A stretch of DNA of 64,000 nucleotides from Aequorivita echinoideorum (GCF_018476645.1 NZ_JAHCTB010000002.1:1-64000); one strand, 5' to 3'. Counted from the stretch's first letter, positions 16,517 to 26,409 are shown. The notes: a model not told the origin generated them from the sequence alone. Translations and numbers: made by a program.

Positions 16517-18022
16517 TTATCTATTTCTCCAGAAAAACGGAGTCAATAGAATTAGTACGGTGAAAAGTTCCAGTCTTCCTATCAACATTAAAAAACTGGA
16601 CCACCACTTGGCCGCCGCTGGCAAATACCCATAATTATCAACCGGTCCCAAATCACCCAAAGCTGGACCAATATTCCCCAAAGTACTCGCCGCCGCACCC
16701 AGCGCCGTCTTAAAATCCAACCCCAGCCAAGCAAAAACCAATGTTCCCACAATAAAGGAAAGCATATATAAAATGAAAAAGCCAAGAATATTGAAAACAA
16801 TAGGTTGCGGAATGGCTTTTCGATTATACCGAACTGGCAAAATAGCGTGAGGATGAAGCGTTCTTTTGAATTCCAAAACTCCATTTTTAATCATAATCAA
16901 ATGCCGCATCACTTTAATTCCCCCAGCCGTAGAACCTGCGCATCCACCCAAAAACATTATTCCGAAGAAGAAAAGTGTTAAGAAAGGCGTCCAAAGGGTA
17001 TAATCTGCACTAATAAAACCCGTGGTTGTAACAACCGTTAAAACCTGAAAAAACGCGTGGCGAACGGCACTTTCAAAAGCACCCAAGACCTGGGGATGTT
17101 CAATGGATGAAAGCGTAACATCTGCCTGAAAATAAATAAGTAACGCCGCAATAACACTGAGCCCTATCACAAAAATGCTATACAGCTTAAATTCTTCATC
17201 CTGAAATATTTTTTGAAATTTTCTCTTAAAAGCGAAATAGCTGAGTACAAAATTACTGCCCGCCAAAAACATAAATACGATGATAATGTACTGAATGAGC
17301 GGCTGATTGTTCCAATACGCGACGCTGGCATTTTTGGTTGAAAATCCCCCGGTGCTCAATGTTGCTAGCGAATGGTTTATGGCGTCAAAAAAACTCATTC
17401 CGGCAAGTTTAAGCAATACTGTTTCGGCTAAAGTATAGCCTACATATATAAGCCACAATCGCTTTGCTGTGTCCGTAATTCGTGGATGAAGCTTATCCCC
17501 TCCTGGGCCCGGCGCTTCGGCGGCAAAGAGTTGCATTCCTCCAATTCCCAAAAGGGGCAATATGGCTATCGCCAAAACAATAATTCCCATTCCACCAATC
17601 CAATGTGTTATGCTTCGCCAGAAAAGTACTCCCTTTGGCACAGCTTCAATATCACTTAAAATGGAAGCGCCTGTGGTGGTAAAACCACTCATTGTTTCAA
17701 AAAAAGCATTCGTAAAACTGGGTATAGCGCCGGTAAAAATATATGGCAAGGTGCCCACGAGAGCCATAAATATCCACCCGAAAGTAACTATAATATATCC
17801 CTCCCGCTTTTGGATTTCCTTTCGGTGATTCTTGGTGACGTACATAATTGCGCCGCCAACGATTAGGGCTACAAGGCCTGCCCGGACCATATCGTTAAAT
17901 ACGCCATCCTCATAATACCAACTTACCAATGAAGAAAGCATGATAAATCCGCCATTTACGGCGAGCAGCAATCCCATTAAATGTGAAATGATTTTATAAT
18001 TGAGCTTGGATAGCGAACCCAT
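16517..18022 (-). CDS. trkH: Trk/Ktr potassium uptake channel subunit TrkH
   Basis: TrkH is the inner-membrane K+-conducting subunit. The 501-residue protein has four M1-pore-M2-like repeats, and the pore filter segments are visible: TTTGAS (115-120), STGGFS (223-228), TTTGF (332-336) and LGNIGP (448-453). The conserved Gly of each repeat is present. The length fits bacterial TrkH rather than the shorter KtrB. Its start codon overlaps the trkA stop codon by one base (TAATG), so the two are translationally coupled, and the product would be gated by nucleotide binding to TrkA. Confidence 0.95.
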   Translation of the reverse strand: MGSLSKLNYKIISHLMGLLLAVNGGFIMLSSLVSWYYEDGVFNDMVRAGLVALIVGGAIMYVTKNHRKEIQKREGYIIVTFGWIFMALVGTLPYIFTGAIPSFTNAFFETMSGFTTTGASILSDIEAVPKGVLFWRSITHWIGGMGIIVLAIAILPLLGIGGMQLFAAEAPGPGGDKLHPRITDTAKRLWLIYVGYTLAETVLLKLAGMSFFDAINHSLATLSTGGFSTKNASVAYWNNQPLIQYIIIVFMFLAGSNFVLSYFAFKRKFQKIFQDEEFKLYSIFVIGLSVIAALLIYFQADVTLSSIEHPQVLGAFESAVRHAFFQVLTVVTTTGFISADYTLWTPFLTLFFFGIMFLGGCAGSTAGGIKVMRHLIMIKNGVLEFKRTLHPHAILPVRYNRKAIPQPIVFNILGFFILYMLSFIVGTLVFAWLGLDFKTALGAAASTLGNIGPALGDLGPVDNYGYLPAAAKWWSSFLMLIGRLELFTVLILLTPFFWRNR

Positions 18023-19371
18023 TATATAAAGAGTTTTTCAACTTTACTGATGGACTGTGGAAGACAACAAACCACTACTCTATCGCCGCTTTTAATTTCG
18101 AAATCACCCAAGGCAATAATACCTTCACCATTGCGCACCACGCCTCCAATAATTGCTGAAATAGGAAAATCGATATCCTTGATTCTTTTATTGCTCACTT
18201 TTGAATTGGGCGAGACTATGAATTCCAAAAGTTCGGCATTCATATTGTTTAATTTGGTCATTGCCACAACATCTCCTTTTCGCACATATCTAAAAATATT
18301 ATTGGCCGCAAGCAATTTCTTGTTTATCAAAGTATCAATGCCTATGGAATGCGAGAGCTGGAAGTAATCCATATTTTCCACGAGGGCAATTGCCTTTTTC
18401 ACGCCCTTGGATTTTGCTACAAGGCAAGACATAATATTTGTTTCACTATTTCCGGTTACGGCAATAAAAGCGTCCATTTCTTCAATAGATTCTTCCTGCA
18501 GCAAATCTACATTTCTACCATCGCCATTAATTACAAGGCATCCGGGAATATCATCGGCAATTTCAAAAGCTTTATCCTTGATACTTTCTATCAGTTTTAC
18601 CTTGAATTTACTTTTGCAAAGATCCTTTGCCGTTTTATAGCCTATTTTGCTTCCGCCAAGGATCATCACCTTTTTTATATCTTGATGTGATTTTCCCGAT
18701 AGCTTAAAAATTTCCTTTACCCCTTTTTCAATAGTTGTAAAATAAACTTGGTCGCCATCCTTAAAAATAGTATCGCCGCGCGGAATTATAGTGTACTGCG
18801 TGCCAAAACGCTGCAGCGCGATGGGCACATATTTCAATTCAGGATACATTTTCCCGATTTCCTTTACGGATTTTCCCACGAAGGCCGAGGTTCTGGAAAG
18901 ATTGAGCCCAATCATGGTTAATGCTCCTTCCTCAAACTCAAAAGTATCATTGAAAGCGCTTTGGTTCAACAATAATTCAATTTCAGTAGAGGCTAGGGAT
19001 TCTGGAGAAATAAGTTCATCAATACCAAATTTGGTAAAACCCACCTCATCTTTCCTTTCAATAAATTCAGTATTGCTTATGCGGGCAATGGTACGCTTGG
19101 CGCCGAGTTGTTTCGCCAAAACGCAAACGGTAATATTTGTGGTCTCGCTGGAAGTAACCGCGATGACCAAATCCGTATCATCCACGCGGGAATCCTGCAA
19201 AACTGAAATGGAAGTGGCATCACCACGGATGGCGCGAATGTCCAAATGTGTGTCTGCATTGGCAAGCGATTCCCGATTTGTGTCAATTAACGTTATGTCC
19301 TGCGATTCAAAAGAAAGTAATTTTGCCAAATGAAAACCAACTTCTCCCGCACCGGCAATAATAATTCTCAT
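18022..19371 (-). CDS. trkA: Trk system NAD(H)-binding regulatory subunit TrkA
   Basis: TrkA is the cytosolic gating ring of the Trk potassium transporter. The 449-residue protein has two tandem RCK units: a Rossmann fold with GAGEVG at 7-12 and a second with GGSKIG near 235, each followed by a TrkA-C domain. The double RCK length matches classic TrkA rather than the single-domain KtrA. It is the first gene of the trkA-trkH pair on the minus strand and shares one base with trkH. No clear TAnnTTTG box was found in the gap before ubiE. Confidence 0.95.
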   Translation of the reverse strand: MRIIIAGAGEVGFHLAKLLSFESQDITLIDTNRESLANADTHLDIRAIRGDATSISVLQDSRVDDTDLVIAVTSSETTNITVCVLAKQLGAKRTIARISNTEFIERKDEVGFTKFGIDELISPESLASTEIELLLNQSAFNDTFEFEEGALTMIGLNLSRTSAFVGKSVKEIGKMYPELKYVPIALQRFGTQYTIIPRGDTIFKDGDQVYFTTIEKGVKEIFKLSGKSHQDIKKVMILGGSKIGYKTAKDLCKSKFKVKLIESIKDKAFEIADDIPGCLVINGDGRNVDLLQEESIEEMDAFIAVTGNSETNIMSCLVAKSKGVKKAIALVENMDYFQLSHSIGIDTLINKKLLAANNIFRYVRKGDVVAMTKLNNMNAELLEFIVSPNSKVSNKRIKDIDFPISAIIGGVVRNGEGIIALGDFEIKSGDRVVVCCLPQSISKVEKLFI

Positions 19372-19521
19372 CCAATTTTATAAATACGTGTCTCCAGTCC
19401 AAAAAAAATATGGGTAAAAGCACAGTTAGGCCACAAATATAAAGAAATAAAACCCATTGGCTCAAGCCAAAAGCCTTAATGTATTTTACGCGATAAGCCA
19501 TTACAAATACCAAAAAATATG

Positions 19522-19529
19522 TAGTTTTG
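19522..19529 (+). promoter_or_regulatory. Promoter −7 box for ubiE-porT
   Basis: TAGTTTTG matches TAnnTTTG and lies 35 bases before the ATG at 19565. An in-frame ATG at 19457 lies upstream of it and is therefore unlikely to be used. Confidence 0.6.
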
Positions 19530-19564
19530 TTGCCCCGCGGAAAAAACAGGAAGGCCCACCTTTT

Positions 19565-20296
19565 ATGGAAAAAAAAATAACACCCTACAAAGATTCCGGT
19601 TTAGGAAAAAAGAAACAGGTTGAACAGATGTTCGATACTATTTCTGGAAATTATGATGGACTCAATCGTATAATTTCCTTGGGGTCTGATGTGAAATGGC
19701 GAAAAAAAGTAATTCGTTTTGTCGCTGGGAAAAATCCGAATTCCATCCTCGATATCGCAACCGGAACGGGAGATCTAGCCATCCAATTTGCCGAAAAAAC
19801 CAATGCCGAAAAAATTGTGGGTCTTGACCTTTCTGACGGAATGCTATCCGTGGCACGAAAAAAAATAGTTGGGAAATCTTTTTCATCGAAGATAGATTTT
19901 GTGCAGGGCGATTCTGAAGCGCTGCCTTTTGAAGATAATTTTTTTGATGCAATTACGGTTTCCTTCGGCATACGCAATTTTGAAAATCTTGAAAAAGGCC
20001 TTTCAGAAATTTTCCGCGTTTTAAAAAAGGATGGCACCTTTGTTATTCTGGAAACTTCGGTGCCCACCAAATTTCCTTTTAAACAGGGATATTTTTTCTA
20101 TTCAAAAAGAATTTTACCTCTTGTGGGAAAACTTTTTTCAAAAGATAAGGTTGCGTACAAATATTTGAGCGAAAGCGCTTCGGTTTTTCCCTACGGCGAA
20201 AAACTCAACAATATTTTGGTCAAAATTGGGTTTAAACAAGTGGTAAACAAACCGCAAACTTTTGGCGTGGCAACCATTTACACTGCTACTAAATAA
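19565..20296 (+). CDS. ubiE: Demethylmenaquinone methyltransferase UbiE/MenG
   Basis: This SAM-dependent enzyme catalyses the last step of menaquinone synthesis, C-methylation of demethylmenaquinone. Flavobacteria use menaquinone, so the MenG role is the likely one. The 243-residue protein shows the family signatures [15 protein letters not shown] near the N-terminus and [13 protein letters not shown] as SAM motif I, then a [10 protein letters not shown] segment characteristic of UbiE. I chose the ATG at 19565 because it follows the promoter box and gives the usual family length. porT follows after 4 bases, and this ubiE-porT pairing is common in Bacteroidota. Confidence 0.95.
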   Translation: MEKKITPYKDSGLGKKKQVEQMFDTISGNYDGLNRIISLGSDVKWRKKVIRFVAGKNPNSILDIATGTGDLAIQFAEKTNAEKIVGLDLSDGMLSVARKKIVGKSFSSKIDFVQGDSEALPFEDNFFDAITVSFGIRNFENLEKGLSEIFRVLKKDGTFVILETSVPTKFPFKQGYFFYSKRILPLVGKLFSKDKVAYKYLSESASVFPYGEKLNNILVKIGFKQVVNKPQTFGVATIYTATK

Positions 20297-20300
20297 TTTT

Positions 20301-21011
20301 ATGAAGAAACTATTTTTTGTACTGGCCATACTGTTTATTGCAGAAAGCGCTGTGGCTCAGGGATTTTTCAATAAGGAAAGAATTGCAAACCTGGAGAATT
20401 TTGACAAAAGATTCCTAACGTGGGGCTATTTTCTGGGCTTCAACAATTACGATTTCAAAATAGATTATATAGAACATTTTGCAGATGACAATACCGAAAT
20501 TGCCGTAAACCGTTCTGCGGGTTTTAATGTGGGGCTTATTGGTGATATGCGCCTTAACCGCTATATGAATTTAAGGCTCGAGCCGGGACTGTATTTTACC
20601 CAGCGTGATTTGATTTTTCCAGGTTTTGAGGAACAACGCGATTTTCTGCGCGAGGTGAAATCTACATACATCCATGTGCCACTGTTGCTAAAAGTTTCAA
20701 CGAAACGACTGAATAATTTTAAACCCTTTATCGTGGGCGGAATTTCTACGTCGCTGAACCTTTCCAGCAATCAGGATAACCCGGAAGACAATGAGCAGGG
20801 ACGGTTTCGAACTACTAAATCCACCAATTATTATGAGGTTGGCTTCGGTATCGATTTTTATCTATACTATTTCAAATTTACCCCTTCCATTCGTGGCGTT
20901 TTTGCCTTGAATGATGAGTTGGTACGCGATGACGACCCTAACAGTCCGTGGACCGGAAACATTGACAAGATGGCTTCCCGCGGAATTTTCATCAACTTTA
21001 CTTTCCAATAG
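20301..21011 (+). CDS. porT: PorT family outer-membrane beta-barrel protein of the type IX secretion system
   Basis: PorT (SprT in gliding species) is a conserved outer-membrane component required for T9SS export. The 236-residue protein starts at the ATG at 20301, giving the signal peptide MKKLFFVLAILFIAESAVAQ. The mature part has alternating amphipathic strands (GWGYFLGFNNYDF-like opening, RLNRYMNLRLEPGLYF, VGFGIDFYLYYFKF) and ends in an aromatic residue two from the end (NFTFQ), as expected of an outer-membrane barrel. It sits 4 bases after ubiE. Its last 14 bases overlap the convergent rRNA methyltransferase gene. Confidence 0.9.
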   Translation: MKKLFFVLAILFIAESAVAQGFFNKERIANLENFDKRFLTWGYFLGFNNYDFKIDYIEHFADDNTEIAVNRSAGFNVGLIGDMRLNRYMNLRLEPGLYFTQRDLIFPGFEEQRDFLREVKSTYIHVPLLLKVSTKRLNNFKPFIVGGISTSLNLSSNQDNPEDNEQGRFRTTKSTNYYEVGFGIDFYLYYFKFTPSIRGVFALNDELVRDDDPNSPWTGNIDKMASRGIFINFTFQ

Positions 21012-21726
21012 ACCGTTTAAATTCATTCAAAAGAATTGCGGTTGCCGTTGCCACATTCAAGCTTTCGGTTTTTTGGTTTTTTCCAAACCTTGGGATTGTG
21101 ATTTTATGGGTAATGAGCTTCATTATTTCATCTGAAATTCCATTGGCTTCATTCCCCATAACCAAAATTGAATGTGTTGAAATTTTCTCAGTATGGATAT
21201 TATTTCCGTCCATAACTCCTCCATAAATAGGAAGATTGCAATTTTTCAAAAATTCATTTAAAGAAATATAATGAATGTTGACACGTGCTAAAGAACCCAT
21301 TGTGGCCTGAACAACCTTTGGGTTATAGCAATCAGCCGTATCGTGTGAGCAAACCAGATGCTCCACGCCAAACCAATCACAAAGGCGGATGATTGTTCCC
21401 AAATTTCCCGGGTCGCGCACGGCATCAAGTGCCATAACAAGCCCGAATTGCGCAATGGGTTTCGGTTTCGGAATTTCAAAAAGTGCTACGGAAGTATTTG
21501 CCGTTTTCAAAAAGCTAATTTTCTTTAGTTCTGCCGGAGTTACTTCAAAATAATTTGTGGCCCCGATTTTATTTTCTTCCGAAGAAAAAAGCGCGTGAAG
21601 ATTTAGGCCTTCATCGTATAATTCTGATATAATTTTAGGACCTTCCGCCACAAAAAGGCCTGCCTTGTCCCGGTACTTTTTTTGGTTGAGACCCGTTATT
21701 AATTTTATCTGACTTTTGCTGACCAA
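20998..21726 (-). CDS. TrmH/SpoU family RNA 2'-O-methyltransferase
   Basis: This SPOUT-class (knotted) enzyme is predicted to transfer a methyl group from SAM to a ribose 2'-OH in rRNA or tRNA. The 242-residue protein has an N-terminal L30e-like substrate-binding domain and the three SPOUT motifs: NLGTIIRLCDWFG, VMGNEANGIS and IPRFGKNQKTESLNVATA. The start is taken as the TTG at 21726 because it gives the usual VSKSQIKLITGL N-terminus; a longer frame from 21771 would run through the promoter region of the divergent tamL. The exact RNA target cannot be read. The gene is divergent from tamL, an arrangement I recall in other flavobacteria. Confidence 0.9.
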   Translation of the reverse strand: MVSKSQIKLITGLNQKKYRDKAGLFVAEGPKIISELYDEGLNLHALFSSEENKIGATNYFEVTPAELKKISFLKTANTSVALFEIPKPKPIAQFGLVMALDAVRDPGNLGTIIRLCDWFGVEHLVCSHDTADCYNPKVVQATMGSLARVNIHYISLNEFLKNCNLPIYGGVMDGNNIHTEKISTHSILVMGNEANGISDEIMKLITHKITIPRFGKNQKTESLNVATATAILLNEFKRSIGK

Positions 21727-21733
21727 AATATAG

Positions 21734-21741
21734 TATTTTTG
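21734..21741 (+). promoter_or_regulatory. Promoter −7 box for tamL
   Basis: TATTTTTG matches TAnnTTTG. A TTG start at 21739 overlaps it and is therefore unlikely; the TTG at 21763 lies 21 bases downstream of the box. Confidence 0.6.
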
Positions 21742-21762
21742 AACCCGAATAAACCCGTACCG

Positions 21763-24357
21763 TTGAAGCACCTTCCAGCAAAAATATCACTATTTTCAGT
21801 ATTAATGGTCTTCTTTTTTTCCTGCAACGCGGTAAAACGTGTGGATGATGATGCGTTTTTGCTCACCAAAAACACGATAATAGTTGATAGTGTAGAAACA
21901 AAGGATGCGGGCGTTTATAGTCAATTGGCACAAAAACCCAACCCAACTATTCCCTTGATTGGTGTTCCGCTGGGCCTCCATATTTACAATCTGGCAGATC
22001 CATATCCAGATTCCACCTACCAAAAATGGCTTCATAAATACCCGAAAAGGGAAGAGCGACTAATTAAATTTCTTTCCAAAAAGCAGGTGGACCAGATAGA
22101 CACCAGCTATGTGAATTTCAATGAATGGCTTCAGAAATCCGGCGATGCGCCCGTTATAATTTCTGAAAATAAGACCGATAAATCCGTGGAACGTCTGAAA
22201 CGCTGGTATTCCAGTTTTGGCTATTTCAACAATGAAGTGGACTATAAAGTAATCCCCAATGAAAAGAGGGAAAAGCGCGCGGAAGTAATCTATAAAGTGA
22301 CGCGCAAAAGGCCATACGTGGTGGATTCCATTTCAGAAAAAATAAGTTCGCCAGTGGTAGATTCGCTTTTTCAGAAAACAAAGGCCAATACATTTATTGT
22401 TTCGGGAAGGCAATATGCTGCGAATGATTTTGTGAATGAAAGGGATCGACTCACAATTCAATTCAGAAATAGCGGGCTATACCATTTTGACCAAGATTAC
22501 GTAGGCTTTGAAGCGGATACGGTGAACACGGACCACAAGGCAAACATCACCTATATATTGCCAGACAGGAAAGTGACCGAGGGCGATAGTACCTACACGG
22601 AACCTTTTAAAGTACATACGGTAAAGGAAGTGCGTATTATTACGGACTTTTCATTTGCAAACCGCAATGAGCCCTTTCAGGATTCCATAACCTATAAAAA
22701 TTATAAGCTGTACAGTTACGGAAAAATGCGATTTAGGCCCAAAGCAATTACGGATGCCATTTCCATTACGCCGGGAAATATTTATAAGGATATTGATAGG
22801 ACGCTCACCTTTAACCAAATAAGCGATCTTCGGATTTTTAAATATCCAGACATTACCTATAGGGAAATAGCTTCAGATTCCAGTGACGCAGAACTAATTT
22901 CTACCATTTTACTCTCGCCGAGGGATAAATTTACCTTGGGTTTTGATTTTGATGCTTATACTTCAACAATTCAGCAATTTGGAATTGGTTTCAGCGGAAG
23001 CATGATTTTTCGAAATATTTTCAGAGGTGCCGAAATCCTTGAAATCTCCGGCCGCGGAAGCGTAGGTTCCTCCAAAGATGCGGCAGATAGGGATAGCAGT
23101 TTTTTTAATATTTCTGAAATAGGCGGAGATGTTAAGCTCACTTTTCCACGAATTCTTTTTCCCATAAAAACGGAAAAATTGATTCCCAAATATATGTCGC
23201 CATCGACCACTATGAGCGTAGGTGCGAGCGCGCAAAATAATATTGGCCTGGACCGCCAAACGGTAAACGGCGTTTATAGCTACCGCTGGAAACCTTCAAA
23301 AATCATCACGAACCAATTTGATTTATTGAATCTACAGTATGTTCGGAATTTAAACACCGCAAATTACTTCAACGTATATAGAAATTCCTTTGATCAACTA
23401 AACGATATCGCCCAGCAGACCGAAGCGAATACGCCGGGAAGCGTGAATCCGCTTTATTATAATACTGATAGCAATAATAATATTAGGCTAACCATACCCG
23501 AAGGTGCCAATTCATTTATTGAAGATGTAAACAACGGAACTATAATTCCTTTTTCCGAAGATACTAACGCGGGCCAACTTGTTAACAATATTGGCGAACG
23601 CAAGCAGCGGCTTACCGAGGATAATTTAATTTTTGCCACAAACATTACCCGAACCAGAGACACACGGGAAAATATTCAGGATAACAATTTTTCGCGGACA
23701 CGATTTAAGTTGGAGTCTGCCGGCAATCTGCTCTCCGGGATTTCGAGCATTGCCGGTTTTGAAAAAAATGCTGATGGTAATTACCGGGCGTTGGGTGTAG
23801 TTTTTTCTCAATACATAAAGGGTGAAGCAGAATATATAAAGCATTGGGAACTTAACGGAAATCATATTTTAGCGTTTCGTGCCTTTGGCGGTCTGGCCGT
23901 ACCGTATGGAAATAGCAACAGTATCCCGTTTACACGTAGCTATTTTGCTGGGGGCGCCAACGATAATCGTGGTTGGAGACCTTATGATTTGGGGCCGGGA
24001 AGCAGTGGAAGCAATGACGAGTTTAATGAGGCAAACTTTAAAATTGCCCTGAATGCGGAGTATCGATTTACAATATTAGACCCATTCAAAGGTGCTTTTT
24101 TTGTGGATACTGGTAATATTTGGAATGTTTTTGACAATATTAATGATGAGGCTTCTGTTTTTAGCGGAATTTCAGATCTAAAGGAACTTGCGGTGGCATC
24201 CGGCTTTGGATTACGTATTGATTTCAATTTTTTTGTTTTTCGTTTTGATATTGGTTTTAAAACACACAATCCGGCCAGACCAGTGGGAGAACGCTGGTTC
24301 AAAGACTATAATTTCCCGAATGCGGTTTACAACATCGGTATAAACTATCCCTTCTAA
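21763..24357 (+). CDS. tamL: TamL: lipoprotein BamA/TamA-family outer-membrane assembly protein
   Basis: The product is an Omp85-superfamily protein with an N-terminal lipoprotein signal, a form known from Bacteroidota as TamL and thought to act with TamB in outer-membrane biogenesis. With the TTG at 21763 as start, the lipobox (VLMVFFFSC) puts the lipid Cys at residue 21. POTRA-like domains follow (roughly 30-370, with YNLADPYPDS and SKKQVDQ segments). A C-terminal 16-strand barrel (about 400-864) contains DNRGWRPYDLG, matching the (V/I)RG(F/Y) lid-loop motif, and ends NAVYNIGINYPF. No tamB gene lies next to it in this window, so the partner must be elsewhere. A promoter box lies just upstream and the fbaA promoter just after. 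Confidence 0.88.
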   Translation: MKHLPAKISLFSVLMVFFFSCNAVKRVDDDAFLLTKNTIIVDSVETKDAGVYSQLAQKPNPTIPLIGVPLGLHIYNLADPYPDSTYQKWLHKYPKREERLIKFLSKKQVDQIDTSYVNFNEWLQKSGDAPVIISENKTDKSVERLKRWYSSFGYFNNEVDYKVIPNEKREKRAEVIYKVTRKRPYVVDSISEKISSPVVDSLFQKTKANTFIVSGRQYAANDFVNERDRLTIQFRNSGLYHFDQDYVGFEADTVNTDHKANITYILPDRKVTEGDSTYTEPFKVHTVKEVRIITDFSFANRNEPFQDSITYKNYKLYSYGKMRFRPKAITDAISITPGNIYKDIDRTLTFNQISDLRIFKYPDITYREIASDSSDAELISTILLSPRDKFTLGFDFDAYTSTIQQFGIGFSGSMIFRNIFRGAEILEISGRGSVGSSKDAADRDSSFFNISEIGGDVKLTFPRILFPIKTEKLIPKYMSPSTTMSVGASAQNNIGLDRQTVNGVYSYRWKPSKIITNQFDLLNLQYVRNLNTANYFNVYRNSFDQLNDIAQQTEANTPGSVNPLYYNTDSNNNIRLTIPEGANSFIEDVNNGTIIPFSEDTNAGQLVNNIGERKQRLTEDNLIFATNITRTRDTRENIQDNNFSRTRFKLESAGNLLSGISSIAGFEKNADGNYRALGVVFSQYIKGEAEYIKHWELNGNHILAFRAFGGLAVPYGNSNSIPFTRSYFAGGANDNRGWRPYDLGPGSSGSNDEFNEANFKIALNAEYRFTILDPFKGAFFVDTGNIWNVFDNINDEASVFSGISDLKELAVASGFGLRIDFNFFVFRFDIGFKTHNPARPVGERWFKDYNFPNAVYNIGINYPF

Positions 24358-24372
24358 ACCATTAAAATTTAT

Positions 24373-24380
24373 TATTTTTG
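24373..24380 (+). promoter_or_regulatory. Promoter −7 box for fbaA
   Basis: TATTTTTG matches TAnnTTTG, 20 bases before the fbaA ATG. Confidence 0.6.
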
Positions 24381-24400
24381 TTTGCTAAATCTTATAGCAT

Positions 24401-25468
24401 ATGAGCCACGGAATTGTACCCGGTGTAGCCACCGGTGAAGAAGTTCAAAAAATTCACAAATACGCAAAAGAGAAAGGATTTGCCATGCCCGCTGTAAATG
24501 TAGTAGGCTCGAGCTCCGTTAATGCCGTGATGGAAACTGCGGCAGCGCTTAAGGCTCCCGTAATCATACAATTTTCGAATGGCGGATGTCTCTTCAATGC
24601 TGGTAAAGGTCTTTCAAATGAAAACGAAAGAGCTGCAATAGCCGGCGGAATTGCAGGCGCAAAGCACATTCACGAACTTGCCCAATTATACGGCGCAACC
24701 GTTATTCTTCATACAGACCATTGTGCAAAGAAATTGCTCCCTTGGATTGATGGGCTGCTAGATGCTAGTGAAAAATTTTTCAAAGAAACTGGAAAACCAC
24801 TGTACAGCTCACATATGCTCGATCTTTCCGAAGAACCGATTGAGGAAAATATCGAAATTTCAAAAAAATATTTGGAACGGATGAGCAAAATGGGAATGAC
24901 CCTTGAGATTGAATTGGGCATTACCGGAGGCGAAGAGGATGGGGTTGACAACAGCCACGTGGATTCATCCAAACTCTACACACAGCCCGAAGAAGTGGCA
25001 TATGCATATGAAGAATTAAAAAAAGTGAGCGACCAGTTTACGATTGCCGCAGCCTTCGGAAATGTTCATGGTGTTTACAAACCTGGCAATGTGAAACTCA
25101 CACCGGTGATTTTGAAAAATTCCCAAGAATATGTTCAGAAAAAATTCAATACCGGCAATAATCCAGTAGATTTTGTTTTTCACGGCGGAAGCGGCTCCAC
25201 TTTAGAGGAAATTCGCGAGGCAATAGGCTACGGTGTTGTAAAGATGAATATTGATACTGATTTGCAATATGCCTATACTGAAGGAGTCCGCGATTACATT
25301 GTGGGCAATGTAGATTATTTGAAGTCACAAATAGGCAATCCGGAAGGACCTGAAGTACCCAACAAGAAATATTACGATCCCAGAAAATGGCTCCGTGAAG
25401 GCGAACTTACCTTTAAGAAGAGGCTGGAACAAGCATTTAGGGATTTGAACAACGTTAACACGCTTTAA
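24401..25468 (+). CDS. fbaA: Class II fructose-bisphosphate aldolase
   Basis: This enzyme cleaves fructose 1,6-bisphosphate to dihydroxyacetone phosphate and glyceraldehyde 3-phosphate (glycolysis and gluconeogenesis, cytosol). The 355-residue protein has the class II zinc signatures: HTDHC with catalytic Asp106 and Zn ligand His107, a Glu-rich ELGITGGEEDGVDN segment, and FHGGSGS with the phosphate-binding glycines near residue 260. The long form with FGNVHGVYKPGN matches the E. coli FbaA subclass rather than the shorter tagatose-type enzymes. accD follows after 43 bases and may be co-transcribed. Confidence 0.97.
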   Translation: MSHGIVPGVATGEEVQKIHKYAKEKGFAMPAVNVVGSSSVNAVMETAAALKAPVIIQFSNGGCLFNAGKGLSNENERAAIAGGIAGAKHIHELAQLYGATVILHTDHCAKKLLPWIDGLLDASEKFFKETGKPLYSSHMLDLSEEPIEENIEISKKYLERMSKMGMTLEIELGITGGEEDGVDNSHVDSSKLYTQPEEVAYAYEELKKVSDQFTIAAAFGNVHGVYKPGNVKLTPVILKNSQEYVQKKFNTGNNPVDFVFHGGSGSTLEEIREAIGYGVVKMNIDTDLQYAYTEGVRDYIVGNVDYLKSQIGNPEGPEVPNKKYYDPRKWLREGELTFKKRLEQAFRDLNNVNTL

Positions 25469-25511
25469 TTCTGAATGCAGAAGTATGAATTCTTAATTGA
25501 TAATTAAAAAT

Positions 25512-26378
25512 ATGCCTTGGTTTAAAAGAACGAAAAAAGGGATTCAAACCCCAACCGAACAAAAGAAGGATGTCCCAAAAGGACTTTGGTATAAATCCCC
25601 CACTGGTAAAATTGTGGACAGCGAAGAGCTGGAACGAAATTATTATGTGAGCCCAGAGGATGGCTATCACGTGCGGATAGGAAGCAAGGAATATTTTGAA
25701 ATCCTTTTTGACGACAATAAGTTTAAGGAATTGGATAAAAATATGACTTCCAAGGATTCCTTGAATTTTGAGGACAAAAAAAAATATACGGATAGGCTCA
25801 AAGAAGCACAGGAAAAAACGGGATTAACAGATGCCGTTCGATGCGCTGTTGGGAAATCCATGGGTTCAGATTTGGTAATTGCCTGTATGGATTTTAGCTT
25901 CATTGGCGGTTCTATGGGAAGTGTAGTTGGTGAGAAAATTGCACGTGCTGCAGATTATTCCCTTAAAAACAACATTCCGCTTCTTATAATTTCAAAAAGT
26001 GGCGGCGCCCGAATGATGGAGGCCGCATTATCATTGATGCAACTTGCAAAAACTAGCGTGAAATTAGCTCAATTGAGTGATGCTGGAATACCATATATAT
26101 CTTTGGCAACAGACCCTACTACTGGTGGAACCACTGCATCTTTTGCTATGCTGGGCGATATAAATATTAGCGAGCCGGGAGCATTGATAGGTTTTGCGGG
26201 ACCCCGTGTAGTTCGCGATACCACTGGAAAGGAACTTCCAGAAGGATTTCAAACCGCTGAATTTTTATTGGAGCACGGCTTTTTGGATTTCATAACCCAC
26301 AGAAAGGAATTAAAGAAAAAAATAAATCTTTACTTGGATTTGGTGCTTAACAGGCCACTTCGCGAAACAACCGCATAA
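25512..26378 (+). CDS. accD: Acetyl-CoA carboxylase carboxyltransferase subunit beta (AccD)
   Basis: AccD with AccA forms the carboxyltransferase that moves CO2 from carboxybiotin to acetyl-CoA, giving malonyl-CoA for fatty acid synthesis. The 288-residue protein (ATG at 25512; a TTG 15 bases upstream is also in frame) keeps the crotonase-fold core: [34 protein letters not shown] and [10 protein letters not shown]. The N-terminal zinc ribbon is remarkable. The four Cys ligands of E. coli AccD (27, 30, 46, 49) align here with Ser29, Thr31 (next to a one-residue deletion), Ser47 and Asp50, so no zinc site can form although the surrounding fold sequence is kept. I believe other flavobacterial AccD proteins look the same, but could not check. 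Confidence 0.95.
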   Translation: MPWFKRTKKGIQTPTEQKKDVPKGLWYKSPTGKIVDSEELERNYYVSPEDGYHVRIGSKEYFEILFDDNKFKELDKNMTSKDSLNFEDKKKYTDRLKEAQEKTGLTDAVRCAVGKSMGSDLVIACMDFSFIGGSMGSVVGEKIARAADYSLKNNIPLLIISKSGGARMMEAALSLMQLAKTSVKLAQLSDAGIPYISLATDPTTGGTTASFAMLGDINISEPGALIGFAGPRVVRDTTGKELPEGFQTAEFLLEHGFLDFITHRKELKKKINLYLDLVLNRPLRETTA

Positions 26379-26409
26379 AAAAAGCTGCCAAAATAGGGCA
26401 GCTTTTTTT
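26377..26409. terminator. Bidirectional terminator between accD and a lipoprotein gene
   Basis: GCTGCC (26384-26389) pairs with GGCAGC (26397-26402), and A7/T7 tracts extend the stem on both sides. The tracts contain parts of both stop codons, so two convergent genes share it. Confidence 0.93.

Noticed and set aside
18791-19333. 180-codon open frame antisense to trkA
   Set aside because: It is explained by the trkA frame; no other evidence.
19457-19564. 36-residue N-terminal extension of UbiE
   Set aside because: It crosses the promoter box at 19522-19529 and is not in related proteins, which start close to the ATG at 19565.
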